Source: Burkholderia sp. SRS-46
Lineage (GTDB): Bacteria; Pseudomonadota; Gammaproteobacteria; Burkholderiales; Burkholderiaceae
Reading direction: 5' to 3'
Assembly: GCF_004343775.1 (NCBI RefSeq)
Contig: NZ_PTXL01000005.1
Coordinates: 372,001 to 436,000 of the forward strand
Length of the DNA: 64,000 nucleotides
Position numbers and translations under genes: made by a program. The notes beneath the pieces are model-generated. The model did not search any database. It saw only the letters and a program-made list of their open reading frames with translations, and was not told where the DNA came from. This document shows, in pieces, positions 17,908 through 26,481 of the stretch (its first letter is position 1; each line of letters begins with the position of its first letter).

Positions 17908-19113
17908 TCACGCGGCCCGCTTCACCTTGTTCAGCACCGCATAGGCCAGCGAGCCGATCACGATCCCCCAGAACGCGGAGCCGAGCCCGAGCCACGTCAT
18001 GCCCGATGCCGTCGCGAGGAAGGTGATCACCGACGCTTCGCGATGCCGCTCGTCGGTGAAGATGCCGTGCACGTTCGCGCTGATCGCGCCGATCAGTGCG
18101 AGCCCGGCGAGCACGGCGACGAAGGCCTTCGGCAGCGCGAGAAACACCGCGACGATCGTGCTCGCGAAGATGCCGCCGAGCAGGTAGAACCCGCCATTCG
18201 CGAGCCCCGCGACGTAGCGCTTGCCCGGATCCTCGTGCGCGTCCTTGCCGGTGCAGATCGCCGCGGTGATCGCCGCGATCACGATCGTGATCCCGCCGAA
18301 GCACGCGACGACGAGCGACATCACGCCCGTCGCCGTGATGATCGGGCGCGCGGGCGTGTGGTAGCCCGACACACGCAGGATCGTCATCCCCGGCAGGAAC
18401 TGCCCGGTGAGGCTCACGACGACGAGCGGCAGCGCGAGGCTGAGCGTCGTGCCGAGCGTCCATTCGGGCCGGATGAACACCGGCTGCGCGACGCGCACCG
18501 ACACGTCGCCGAGATGCGTCATGCCGAGCAGGATCGCGAGCGCCGCGCCCGTCAGCAGCACCAGCACGATGCTGTAGCGGGGCAGCAGCCGCTTGAACAG
18601 CACGTACGCGGCGATCATCCCGAACGCCAGCGCGGGTTGCGTGGTCGCGGCGGAAAACGCATGGGTGCCGAACGGCAGCAGGATGCCGGCCATCATCCCG
18701 CACGCGATGCCGCGCGGAATGTGGCGCACCAGCCAGTCGAAGCAGCCGGTGATGCCGATCAGCAGGATGATCAGCGCCGCGGTGATGTACGCGCCCACCG
18801 CCTGGTTGAGCGTGAGCTGCGGAAACAGTCCGACGAGCAGCGCGGTGCAGGGCGCCGACCACGCGGTCACGACCGGCACCTTCAGCTTCCAGCTCGCATA
18901 GAGCCCCGACACGGCCGCGCCGATCGAGATCGCCCATACCCACGACGTGACCATCTCGCTCGACGCGTGCGCCGCCTGCGCGGCCTGGAAGAAGATCGCG
19001 AGCGGGCCCGCGTACGAGATCAGCACGGCGAGGAAGCCTGCGGTGACGGTCGATACGGACCAGTCGCCGAGGCGCGCGCGCGGCGCGTCGGCTTGGGGAG
19101 TCAGTTGAGTCAT
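17908..19113 (-). CDS. BenE-family benzoate/H+ symporter
   Basis: This 401-residue integral membrane protein has about twelve helices. SYAGPLAIFFQAAQAAHASS, SWVWAISIGAAVSGLYASWK and VPVVTAWSAPCTALLV are family landmarks of BenE/YdcO transporters. It imports benzoate or related aromatic acids in characterised members; no aromatic catabolic genes are adjacent, so the substrate is open. The start at MTQLTPQADAP is chosen; a GTG 93 bp upstream is possible but adds a non-family leader. It is convergent with the NmrA-like gene. Confidence 0.87.
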   Translation of the reverse strand: MTQLTPQADAPRARLGDWSVSTVTAGFLAVLISYAGPLAIFFQAAQAAHASSEMVTSWVWAISIGAAVSGLYASWKLKVPVVTAWSAPCTALLVGLFPQLTLNQAVGAYITAALIILLIGITGCFDWLVRHIPRGIACGMMAGILLPFGTHAFSAATTQPALAFGMIAAYVLFKRLLPRYSIVLVLLTGAALAILLGMTHLGDVSVRVAQPVFIRPEWTLGTTLSLALPLVVVSLTGQFLPGMTILRVSGYHTPARPIITATGVMSLVVACFGGITIVIAAITAAICTGKDAHEDPGKRYVAGLANGGFYLLGGIFASTIVAVFLALPKAFVAVLAGLALIGAISANVHGIFTDERHREASVITFLATASGMTWLGLGSAFWGIVIGSLAYAVLNKVKRAA

Positions 19114-19266
19114 CGTCGGGGAAAGGGCGAATGCGCGCGGCGGCCGGCGTGCGGCCATTCTGGGCGCAGACGCCGGAATTGACAATTCTTCAATGGACGT
19201 CGGCACGGCTTATTTTTTATCGCCGGTCCGGGGCTGCGCGCCGGCACGCGCGGGGCAGCGACCCGG

Positions 19267-20292
19267 TCAGGTGCTGATCCGCAGCGTGCCGTCGACTACC
19301 GCGACGCGCGCGCCGCTGCCCGTCGACAACGACGCCGATCCTGCGGGGAACGGATGCACGGGCGCATCGGTGGGCCGCCACGCATGGCGTTGCAGCAGTT
19401 CCCGGTAGCCGCCGCGAATCACGAAGCCGCCGCATTTGCGCGCATACGCGTCGCGGCGCATCCGGTATGCGCGCGGCAGGTCGTACCACGGCAGCGCCGG
19501 CAGGTCGTGATGCACGAGGTGATAGTTGTTGTTCAGGTACAGCAGCCGCATCGCGAAGCCGGCCTCGTTGATCGCGATGCGCGCTTTCGGATCACGGGCC
19601 GCGCGATGCTCGTACAGCGAGCGGATCATCGCGAGCGACTGGGCGGGCCACGTGATCGCCAGCAGGTACCACCACCACGGCACGCCGATCGCGCGCTGCA
19701 GCCACGCGAGCAGCGCGACGACGCACGCGACGTGCGCGAGCCACATCGGCAGGTGGCGCAGGTCGCCGTGGCGGAACGCGGCGAACGACGCCGCCAGCAT
19801 CGCGGCGACGCTGGCCGGCGGGCCGACGACGAGCCGCCCGACGAAGGTCTTGCGCGCGACCTGCAGCGCGCGCCGCCAGCGCGGCAGCGTCGACCAGCAC
19901 TGCGGCGACACGTAGTTGGTTTCCGGATCGACGCCGGGCACGGTGAGATCGTCGTCGCGATGATGGTCGAGATGCGTGTCGCGATACAGCGTGTACGGAT
20001 ACCAGACCGACAGCGGCGGATAGCCGAGCAGCCGGTTCACGCGCGCGGAGCGCGTCGGGTGGCCGTGCAGCAGCTCGTGCTGCAGCGACAGGTGCCAGGC
20101 GCACAACAGGATCAGCGGCGGCGTCGCGGCGGCGAGCGGCAGATGGCCCGCGCGCACGAGCAGCAGCACGCCGAGCCAGCCGCCGTAGATCGCGACGATC
20201 AGCAGCCAGGTCGGCCACTCGGTGCGCGCGGTGAAGCGCGCGCCGAGCGCCGCGATCGCGCGGGCGTGGTCGACGTCGAAGTATTCAGCCAT
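19267..20292 (-). CDS. Membrane fatty-acid desaturase
   Basis: This 341-residue integral membrane di-iron desaturase has the three histidine boxes: HELLHGH (about residue 70), HLDHH (about 110) and HLVHH (about 265). Hydrophobic pairs flank the boxes, as expected for the DesA/OLE family. The start MAEYFDVDHARAIAALGARF fits relatives; the longer frame upstream is unlikely. The C-terminal 45 residues are variable. The product could modify acyl chains of phospholipids or carotenoid-like lipids. It is divergent from the PhnD-like gene. Confidence 0.88.
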   Translation of the reverse strand: MAEYFDVDHARAIAALGARFTARTEWPTWLLIVAIYGGWLGVLLLVRAGHLPLAAATPPLILLCAWHLSLQHELLHGHPTRSARVNRLLGYPPLSVWYPYTLYRDTHLDHHRDDDLTVPGVDPETNYVSPQCWSTLPRWRRALQVARKTFVGRLVVGPPASVAAMLAASFAAFRHGDLRHLPMWLAHVACVVALLAWLQRAIGVPWWWYLLAITWPAQSLAMIRSLYEHRAARDPKARIAINEAGFAMRLLYLNNNYHLVHHDLPALPWYDLPRAYRMRRDAYARKCGGFVIRGGYRELLQRHAWRPTDAPVHPFPAGSASLSTGSGARVAVVDGTLRIST

Positions 20293-20502
20293 GTGCGGGA
20301 TGGATGTGCAGGGCGTCCCGCGATATTTGAAGAGGAAACCGAACTTTAACCAGCTTGCGCGCGGCGGCCAATCAATGGATTGGCATTTGCTTATCGCGGG
20401 CGGTCGGATCGATGTGCGGCGCGGGGTTGATGGGAATGGGTGCGCGATCGGAGCATGCAAACGCGCATCCACCGTGTGTCTTGATCTGCGTAGAATGCCT
20501 GC

Positions 20503-21327
20503 ATGAACCGCTGGATCGCCGGACTGCCGATGTACAACGTGACGCCGCGCCACACCGCGCTGTGGCGCGCGCTGTTGCGCGACGCGCTCGACGCGTTCGC
20601 GCGGGCGGGCGGCCCGTCCGACGTCGCTTTGTTCGACGAACCCTTCGGCGAGCTATGGCCGCTCTGGCAGCGCGGCGATCTGCTGCTGTCGCAGACCTGC
20701 GGCTTTCCGTTTCGCATGCTCGGGCTCGGCGAGGCCGTGCGCCTGATCGCGACGCCCGCGTTCGCTGCGCAAGGCTGCGACGGCGCGCGCTATTGCAGCA
20801 TGCTCGTCGTGTCGGCGCGCGCGCATGCGGCCGGCGCGACGACGCTCGCCGCGTGCCGCGGCCTGCGCGCCGCGTACAACGGGGACGATTCCCACAGCGG
20901 GATGAACGCGTTCCGGCACGCGGTGGCGCCGCATGCGCGCGACGGGCACTTTTTCGCGTCGGTGGCGCGATTCGGTTCGCATCTGAACGTGTTGCGCGCG
21001 ATCGGCGCGGGGGAGGCGGACTGCGCGGCGATCGACTGCGTGACCTTCGCCTATGTGCGCGATGCGCGGCCCGACTTGCTGCGCGACGTGCGCGTGATCG
21101 GCACGACGGCGCTTGCGCCGGGCCTGCCGCTGATCGCGTCGCGCGCGCTCGGCGACGCGCAGGCGGCGATGCTGCGCGATGCGCTCGATACGGCCGTGGC
21201 GGCGGACGCTGCCCGCGCGCAAGCGCTCAGGCTGCACGGGTTCGAACGGCTGGTTCCGGATGACTACGCGGTCATCGAACGGTTCGCGGCCGAGGCCGCT
21301 GCATACGGCTATCCGGTGCTGGCTTGA
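20503..21327 (+). CDS. PhnD/SsuA-type substrate-binding protein without signal peptide
   Basis: This 274-residue protein has the periplasmic-binding-protein type II fold of PhnD-like phosphate/phosphonate binders: LLLSQTCGFPFRMLGLGEAV, YCSMLVVSARAHA, LRAAYNGDDSHSGMNAFRHA and AGEADCAAIDCVTFAYVRDA correspond to the ligand cleft strands. It lacks a Sec or lipoprotein signal (it starts MNRWIAGLPMYNVTPRHTAL) and no permease or ATPase is nearby. It may be cytoplasmic, acting as a sensor or carrier. It is convergent with dbpA. Confidence 0.8.
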   Translation: MNRWIAGLPMYNVTPRHTALWRALLRDALDAFARAGGPSDVALFDEPFGELWPLWQRGDLLLSQTCGFPFRMLGLGEAVRLIATPAFAAQGCDGARYCSMLVVSARAHAAGATTLAACRGLRAAYNGDDSHSGMNAFRHAVAPHARDGHFFASVARFGSHLNVLRAIGAGEADCAAIDCVTFAYVRDARPDLLRDVRVIGTTALAPGLPLIASRALGDAQAAMLRDALDTAVAADAARAQALRLHGFERLVPDDYAVIERFAAEAAAYGYPVLA

Positions 21328-21398
21328 CGCGTTGAATTGCGTCGCGCCGCCGGAGCGGGCACCGACAGGCGAGTCCCGCCCGCCGATGCATGAAACGC

Positions 21399-22796
21399 TT
21401 ACTCGTCGTCCATCAGGCGAACCTTCACCCGCTTGCCCTTGATCTTGCCCGCGTTGAGCTTGCGCAGCGCATCGTGCGCGATGCCGCGCTCGACCGCGAC
21501 ATAGGTCGAGAACTCGGTCACGTTGATCTTGCCGATCTGCGCGCCGCTGAAGCCCGCGTCGCCGGTGAGCGCGCCGAGCACGTCGCCGGGCCGGATCTTG
21601 TCCTTGCGCCCGCCGAGGATTTGCAGCGTCTCCATCGGCGGCAGCAGCGGCGCGCCGCCGTCGGCCTTCAGTTCGGCGAGCGGATGCCATTCGACGTCGC
21701 GCTTCTGCGCCTGCTCGATGCCGCCGACGCGGCCCATCTCGTCCATGCTCGCGAGACTCAGCGCCCAGCCTTCCTGGTCCGCGCGGCCGGTGCGGCCGAT
21801 GCGGTGCACGTGCACTTCGGGGTCGGGCGTCACGTCGACGTTGATCACCGCTTCGAGCTGCGCGATGTCGAGGCCGCGCGCGGCGACGTCGGTCGCGACC
21901 AGCACCGAGCAGCTGCGGTTCGCGAACTGGATCAGCACCTGGTCGCGCTCGCGCTGTTCGAGCTCGCCGTGCAGCGCGAGCGCATGAAAGCCCTGCGCGT
22001 GCAGCACGTCGAGCAGGTCGCGGCATTGCTGCTTGGTGTTGCAGAACGCGAGCGTGCTCACCGGGCGATAGTGGTTCAGCAGCAGGCCGACCGCGTGCAG
22101 CCGCTCGTTCTCGGTCACTTCGTAGAAGCGCTGGCGGATCTTGCTGTCGTCGTGGCGCTCCGCGAGCTTTACTTCCTTCGGGTTGCGCAGGAACTGCTGG
22201 CTCAGCTTCGCGATGCCGTCCGGATAGGTCGCGGAGAACAGCAACGTCTGGCGCGACGTCGGGCATTGCCGCGCGACCTTCGCGATGTCGTCGAAGAAGC
22301 CCATGTCGAGCATCCGGTCGGCTTCGTCGAGCACCAGCGTGTTCAGCGCGTCGAGCGACAGGTGGCCGCGGTCGAGGTGGTCCATGATGCGGCCCGGCGT
22401 GCCGACGATGATGTGCGCGCCGTGCTCGAGGCTCTGCGATTGCGGCCGCATCGGCGTGCCGCCGCACAGCGTCAGCACCTTGATGTTTTCCTCGGCGCGC
22501 GCGAGGCGGCGCACTTCCTGCGTGACCTGGTCGGCGAGTTCGCGGGTCGGGCACAGCACCATCGCCTGCACGTCGAAACGGCGCGTGTCGAGGCGCGCGA
22601 GCAGCGCGAGCGAGAAGGCGGCGGTCTTGCCGCTGCCCGTCTTCGCCTGCGCGATCAGGTCGTGGCCCGCGAGCGCGATCGGCAGGCTCGCGGCCTGGAT
22701 CGGCGTCATCTCGGCATAGCCGAGCTGCGCGAGATTGGCGAGCGTCGCGGGCGTGAGCGGCAGCGCGCTGAAGGGCGTGGCGGTCGGCTGGGTCAT
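21399..22796 (-). CDS. dbpA: ATP-dependent 23S rRNA helicase DbpA
   Basis: This 465-residue DEAD-box helicase has a Q motif (residues 8-35), Walker A AKTGSGKT (51-58), LVLDEADRMLDMGFF, SAT, and HRIGRTGRA. The C-terminal 75 residues (GGRKDKIRPGDVLGALTG and INVTEFSTYVAVERGIAHDA) form the DbpA RNA-recognition domain that targets helicase activity to hairpin 92 of 23S rRNA during large-subunit assembly. E. coli DbpA is of similar length. Its ATG overlaps the stop of the upstream zinc-ribbon gene in an ATGA, so the two are translationally coupled. Confidence 0.94.
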   Translation of the reverse strand: MTQPTATPFSALPLTPATLANLAQLGYAEMTPIQAASLPIALAGHDLIAQAKTGSGKTAAFSLALLARLDTRRFDVQAMVLCPTRELADQVTQEVRRLARAEENIKVLTLCGGTPMRPQSQSLEHGAHIIVGTPGRIMDHLDRGHLSLDALNTLVLDEADRMLDMGFFDDIAKVARQCPTSRQTLLFSATYPDGIAKLSQQFLRNPKEVKLAERHDDSKIRQRFYEVTENERLHAVGLLLNHYRPVSTLAFCNTKQQCRDLLDVLHAQGFHALALHGELEQRERDQVLIQFANRSCSVLVATDVAARGLDIAQLEAVINVDVTPDPEVHVHRIGRTGRADQEGWALSLASMDEMGRVGGIEQAQKRDVEWHPLAELKADGGAPLLPPMETLQILGGRKDKIRPGDVLGALTGDAGFSGAQIGKINVTEFSTYVAVERGIAHDALRKLNAGKIKGKRVKVRLMDDE

Positions 22797-22990
22797 TCCA
22801 GGTCTCCGAGATAGGGGCGGCCTTCCAACTGCTCGTAGACGACCGTGCCTTCATCGTCTTCGAAGCGCTCGACGTAGTTGCGCGCGCCGCACAGCGGGCA
22901 GCGGAACAGCAGCCCTTGGCCTTCGTCCTTGATCACGACGTCGGATTCTTCCCACTGCGTGCCGCAGCTCTGGTTTCGGCAAGTAAACAC
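22793..22990 (-). CDS. Small zinc-ribbon protein coupled to dbpA
   Basis: This 65-residue protein, starting at a GTG preceded by GGAG, reads FTCRNQSCGTQWEESDVVIK then FRCPLCGARNYVERFEDDEG. The four cysteines (C-x4-C and C-x2-C) make a zinc ribbon, followed by an acidic tail ending LEGRPYLGDLE. The stop overlaps the dbpA start by four bases. It may assist RNA binding or ribosome work with DbpA, which is inference from coupling only. Longer frames upstream run through non-coding sequence. Confidence 0.8.
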   Translation of the reverse strand: MFTCRNQSCGTQWEESDVVIKDEGQGLLFRCPLCGARNYVERFEDDEGTVVYEQLEGRPYLGDLE

Positions 22991-23221
22991 GGTCAATCTC
23001 CAGCTGAATTCGGTTGCGCGCTCCCGCGCGTGTCGGGGCGGGGGCGCCGGCGTTGCACGGCCACGGCGCGCGGCGTCCGCAAGCGTGCGGGCACGGCGCG
23101 GCCGTTCGCGTGATGGTTCGTCGGGGTGGAAGGTGGATCGGTTGGCGATCGGGGATCGCGCGTGGCGCAATTCTAGCGGATACGGCGGCCGGCCCGGCGG
23201 GTTCGCGGCCGCGGCGCCCAG

Positions 23222-23249
23222 TGAAAAACGGCCGCCCGGCGCGGGCGGC
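23222..23249 (-). terminator. Rho-independent terminator of mqo
   Basis: On the minus strand, GCCGCCCG-CGC-CGGGCGGC is followed by CGTTTTTC, 70 bp past the mqo stop. It insulates mqo from the zinc-ribbon/dbpA unit on the same strand. Confidence 0.88.
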
Positions 23250-23316
23250 GCTCCGCGTGGCGGAGGCAACCCGTGCCGGAACGGCCGTTCCGGGCGGCGC
23301 GATGGCCGTCAGCGCA

Positions 23317-24966
23317 TCACAGCGCCATGTCGTTTGCCGCCTTGGCCGGCCGGACCGGCTGGGCCGGCGCCGGGGCCGCGTGCGCCGGCGCGTTCAGGTC
23401 GATCGTCGGCGGCGTCGTGAGCTGCAGCACGTCGCTCGTCGTGTTCCATTCTTCCTGGACCTTCGCCGGGCTGTCGTTCAGCTTCGTGCCGTAGCTCGGC
23501 ACGATCTGGCGGATCTTCTGCTGCCAGGCGGGCGTCGCGACCTTGTCCTTGAACACCTTCTCGAGCAGGCTCAGCATGATCGGCGCGGCGGTCGACGCGC
23601 CCGGCGACGCGCCGAGCAGGCCCGCGATGCTGCCGTCCTGCGACGCGACGATCTCGGTGCCGAGCTTCAGCACGCCGCCCTTCACCGGGTCGCGCTTGAT
23701 GATCTGCACACGCTGGCCGGCCTGCCACAGGCGCCAGTCTTCCTTCTTCGCGTTCGGGAAGTATTCCTTCAGCGCGTTGAAGCGGTCGTCGTCGGACAGC
23801 ATCAGCTGGCCGGCGAGGTACTGGACGAGCGGGAACTCGTCGACGCCCACGCGCATCATCGGCGCCACGTTATGCGTGTTGGTGCTGGACAGCAGGTCGA
23901 AGTACGAGCCGTTCTTCAGGAACTTGGTCGAGAAGGTGGCGAACGGCCCGAACAGGATGATCTTCTTGCCGTCGATGATGCGGGTGTCGAGGTGCGGCAC
24001 CGACATCGGCGGCGAGCCGACCGACGCCTTGCCGTACGCCTTCGCGAGGTGCTGCTTCACGACTTCCGGATTGTCCGTCACGAGGAACGAGCCGCCGACC
24101 GGGAATGCACCGTAGTCCTTCGCTTCGGGGATGCCCGACGCCTGCAGCAGGTGCAGCGCGCCGCCGCCCGCGCCGATGAACACGAACTTCGCGTCGATGT
24201 CCTGCGGCGCTTCGTTCGAGTGCAGCTTCACCCACGACACGTGCCACGTGCCGTCGGCGTTGCGCTTGATCTCGCGCACTTCGCTCGACAGCGACAGCGT
24301 GAAGCCCGGCTGGCGCTGCAGGTAGCCGACGAACTGGCGCGTGATCTCGCCGAAGTTCACGTCGGTGCCGATCGGCGTCCAGGTGGCGGCGACCTTCTGC
24401 TTGCGGTCGCGGCCTTCCATCATCAGCGGCACCCACTGCTTGATCTGGTCGTAGTCTTCCGAATACTTCATGCCGCTGAACAGCGGGCTTGCCTGCAGCG
24501 CTTCGTAGCGCTTCTTCAGGTAGCGGACGTTGTCGTCGCCCCATACGAAGCTCATGTGCGGTGTCGAGTTGATGAACGAATGCGGGTTCTTCAGCACGCC
24601 CTGCATCACTTGCCATGCCCAGAACTGGCGCGAGATCTGGAACGACTCGTTGATCTGGATGGCCTTCGAGATGTCGATCTTGCCGTCCGGCTTTTCCGGC
24701 GTGTAGTTGAGCTCGGCGAGCGCGGAATGGCCGGTGCCCGCGTTGTTCCAGCCGTTCGAGCTTTCCTGCGCGACGCCGTCGAGGCGCTCGACCATCGTCA
24801 TCGACCAGCTCGGCTCGAGCTCGTGCAGCCAGACGCCCAGCGTCGAGCTCATGATTCCGCCGCCCACCAGCAGGACGTCGACCTTCTTGGTGTCGGCCGC
24901 GTGCGCGGACGACGCGGCCACGCACAGCGCGAGACCCGACAGCATTACCCGTAACGTTTTGATCAC
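23317..24966 (-). CDS. mqo: Malate:quinone oxidoreductase
   Basis: This 549-residue FAD enzyme oxidises malate to oxaloacetate and passes electrons to quinone. The FAD fold [20 protein letters not shown] follows the signal region, then [20 protein letters not shown] and [13 protein letters not shown], and [20 protein letters not shown] in the middle; length matches E. coli Mqo (548). The GTG start (24966) is preceded by AAAAGGGA. The first 23 residues ([20 protein letters not shown], then AHA-ADT) look like a Sec signal peptide with an AxA site, unlike the usual picture of a peripheral cytoplasmic enzyme. The tail after residue 525 is Ala/Pro-rich. A strong terminator follows. Confidence 0.93.
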   Translation of the reverse strand: MIKTLRVMLSGLALCVAASSAHAADTKKVDVLLVGGGIMSSTLGVWLHELEPSWSMTMVERLDGVAQESSNGWNNAGTGHSALAELNYTPEKPDGKIDISKAIQINESFQISRQFWAWQVMQGVLKNPHSFINSTPHMSFVWGDDNVRYLKKRYEALQASPLFSGMKYSEDYDQIKQWVPLMMEGRDRKQKVAATWTPIGTDVNFGEITRQFVGYLQRQPGFTLSLSSEVREIKRNADGTWHVSWVKLHSNEAPQDIDAKFVFIGAGGGALHLLQASGIPEAKDYGAFPVGGSFLVTDNPEVVKQHLAKAYGKASVGSPPMSVPHLDTRIIDGKKIILFGPFATFSTKFLKNGSYFDLLSSTNTHNVAPMMRVGVDEFPLVQYLAGQLMLSDDDRFNALKEYFPNAKKEDWRLWQAGQRVQIIKRDPVKGGVLKLGTEIVASQDGSIAGLLGASPGASTAAPIMLSLLEKVFKDKVATPAWQQKIRQIVPSYGTKLNDSPAKVQEEWNTTSDVLQLTTPPTIDLNAPAHAAPAPAQPVRPAKAANDMAL

Positions 24967-25523
24967 AGCAGATCCCTTTTCAACTTGAATGCATCGATTT
25001 GCCACGCCGTCCGGCCAGGGCGGAATGCCGGCGCCTGCGCGTGTCGACCGGGGCCGGCACACGCATCCGGATATCCGGATCGCGAATCCGGGATTCCGGA
25101 TTGACGCGGGAAGCCGTTGCATTTGCGCACGCGAAGCCGCTGCGAAGGACGCCTTCGATGCGGTTCGCGGCAGGCAGGCAATCGCCTGCATCGCGCGGGC
25201 GCGCAACGCGCCGAGGCCCTTGCGGCAAGCCTGAGCGGTTGGGGTTTCAGGCTGCGTCGGAAAGGGCCGCACGCGGCGCTTCTGCCGGGGGCGGGGTGGC
25301 AAGGGGCGCGTAATATAACCGAACTCGATTGCCGTGTCGCAGGTGGAAAATGCCTTTGTTTTCGTGGGGTTTTTCGGGTGTCCGGGTTTCCGGAATGCGG
25401 GTCGGCGGGTGGGGGGGAATGCGGTGGATCGGTGGGGCTGCGGAGGGCTGCCGCCCGGTCCGAATCCGTCGAAAGCGGCAGCGTTTAACGGGGATGAAAC
25501 GATAGCGGCGTGCCGCCGCACGA
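24967..25523. other. Long leader/intergenic region upstream of mqo
   Basis: About 560 bases hold no credible gene. A cluster of ATCCGG palindromes (25065-25102) lies 100 bp before mqo and an AT-rich TTATATTAC stretch (minus strand, near 25310-25318) could be a -10 element, implying a leader of roughly 300 nt for mqo. Confidence 0.4.
25065..25102. repeat. Palindromic ATCCGG cluster upstream of mqo
   Basis: ATCCGGATATCCGGAT (25065-25080) is a perfect 16-bp palindrome composed of two direct ATCCGGAT units. It is followed after four bases by AATCCGGGATTCCGGATT, an imperfect version. Such tandem palindromes can be operators or strong RNA structures in the mqo leader. Confidence 0.6.
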
Positions 25524-25784
25524 TCACTTGGCCGCCGCGCCCCTGCAAAACTGTGCGAACCCTTCCGCCGAATTCGCGAAGCCCTTCTGTTTCGCGAGTT
25601 CCCACGGCCGTTCGCACTGCCCGGTCGACTCACACCATGCATAGCCGGCCGAGCCGATGCAGCCATGTGCATCGCGATCGCCGCCGACGATCTGCGGGGC
25701 GGGCGATGTCGCCTGCGATGCGCACGCGCTCAGCGCGAGTGCAATCGTGGCGGCCAGCGAAATCGACGAAATGAAACGCTTCAT
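25524..25784 (-). CDS. Small cysteine-containing lipoprotein
   Basis: This is an 86-residue predicted lipoprotein with lipobox LSAC (cysteine 21). The mature part carries [20 protein letters not shown] followed by WELAKQKGF, a motif with three cysteines (about residues 42, 51 and 57) found in many small proteobacterial lipoproteins of unknown role, sometimes attached to inhibitor-like or META domains. The longer frame upstream overlaps the Lrp gene in another frame and is dismissed; the ATG at 25784 gives a standard signal peptide. Its stop lies about 560 bp from mqo on the same strand. Confidence 0.78.
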   Translation of the reverse strand: MKRFISSISLAATIALALSACASQATSPAPQIVGGDRDAHGCIGSAGYAWCESTGQCERPWELAKQKGFANSAEGFAQFCRGAAAK

Positions 25785-25876
25785 GGAATGGTGCTCCGTT
25801 GAACGAGAAAAAGTATCGTGATGCGCGCCGATGATACCCGCACGTTGCCGGCCACCACGCCGGCCTACACCGCCGC

Positions 25877-26365
25877 TCACGCTTCCGGCACCGGCAGCCG
25901 CGACGAGAACTTCACCTCGCGCAACGCGAGGCTCGACTGGATCGACGAGATGCCGGCCTGCCGCCGCAGCACGCGTTCGACGAACTCGGCATACGCGTCG
26001 AGATCCGTCGCAACCACCTGCAGCACGTAATCGGCGGCGCCGGTGATCTTGTGGCACGACAGCACTTCGTCGTGCTTGCGGATCACGGTTTCGAAATTGT
26101 CGGCGGATTTGTCCGAATGCATGTTGAACGTGACGAGCACGAACGCGAACACGTTCATGCCGAGTGCGCGCCGGTCGAGGTTCGCCTGGTAGCCGGTGAT
26201 CACGCCTTCGTCCTCGAGGCGCTTGCGGCGCCGCCAGCAGGGCGTCACGCTCAACGACAGCTTCTCGCCGAGCGTCGCGTTGGAGAGTGCGCCGTCTTCC
26301 TGCAGCAGGCGCAGCATGGCGCGGTCGACGCCGTCCATCTCTGCCTTTGGGCGATTTTTGCTCAT
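25877..26365 (-). CDS. Lrp/AsnC-family transcriptional regulator
   Basis: This 162-residue regulator has an N-terminal helix-turn-helix (residues 10-60; DRAMLRLLQEDGALSNATLG and the RRKRLEDEGVITGYQANLDR wing) and a C-terminal RAM/AsnC ligand-binding domain (HKITGAADYVLQVVATDLDA). It is divergent from the deacetylase-ornithine cyclodeaminase-binding protein cluster and probably senses an amino acid or polyamine-derived compound to control it. The start MSKNRPKAEMDGVD is chosen over a longer in-frame leader. Confidence 0.9.
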   Translation of the reverse strand: MSKNRPKAEMDGVDRAMLRLLQEDGALSNATLGEKLSLSVTPCWRRRKRLEDEGVITGYQANLDRRALGMNVFAFVLVTFNMHSDKSADNFETVIRKHDEVLSCHKITGAADYVLQVVATDLDAYAEFVERVLRRQAGISSIQSSLALREVKFSSRLPVPEA

Positions 26366-26370
26366 TTTGT

Positions 26371-26409
26371 CCGCTCCATAGTCGGTTTGTACAAAAGTGT
26401 ACGGAGCGG
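26371..26409. promoter_or_regulatory. Candidate Lrp operator between lrp-like and deacetylase genes
   Basis: The perfect palindrome TTTGTACAAA (26386-26395) lies inside a wider inverted repeat CCGCTCC/GGAGCGG (26371-26377 and 26403-26409). It sits just upstream of the Lrp-family gene and 73 bp before the deacetylase start, where an autoregulating Lrp protein would bind. Confidence 0.55.
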
Positions 26410-26481
26410 CAGCGCGAAAAGCAAAGCTATTGCCGATCGTCGCCAATAAACTGTTGCTCACCCTTTCCGCAACAGCCCATC

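Noticed and set aside
20653-22854. Long minus-strand open frame across dbpA
   Set aside because: It is an alternative frame of dbpA with Arg/Ala/Pro-rich sequence; the DEAD-box protein reads in another frame.
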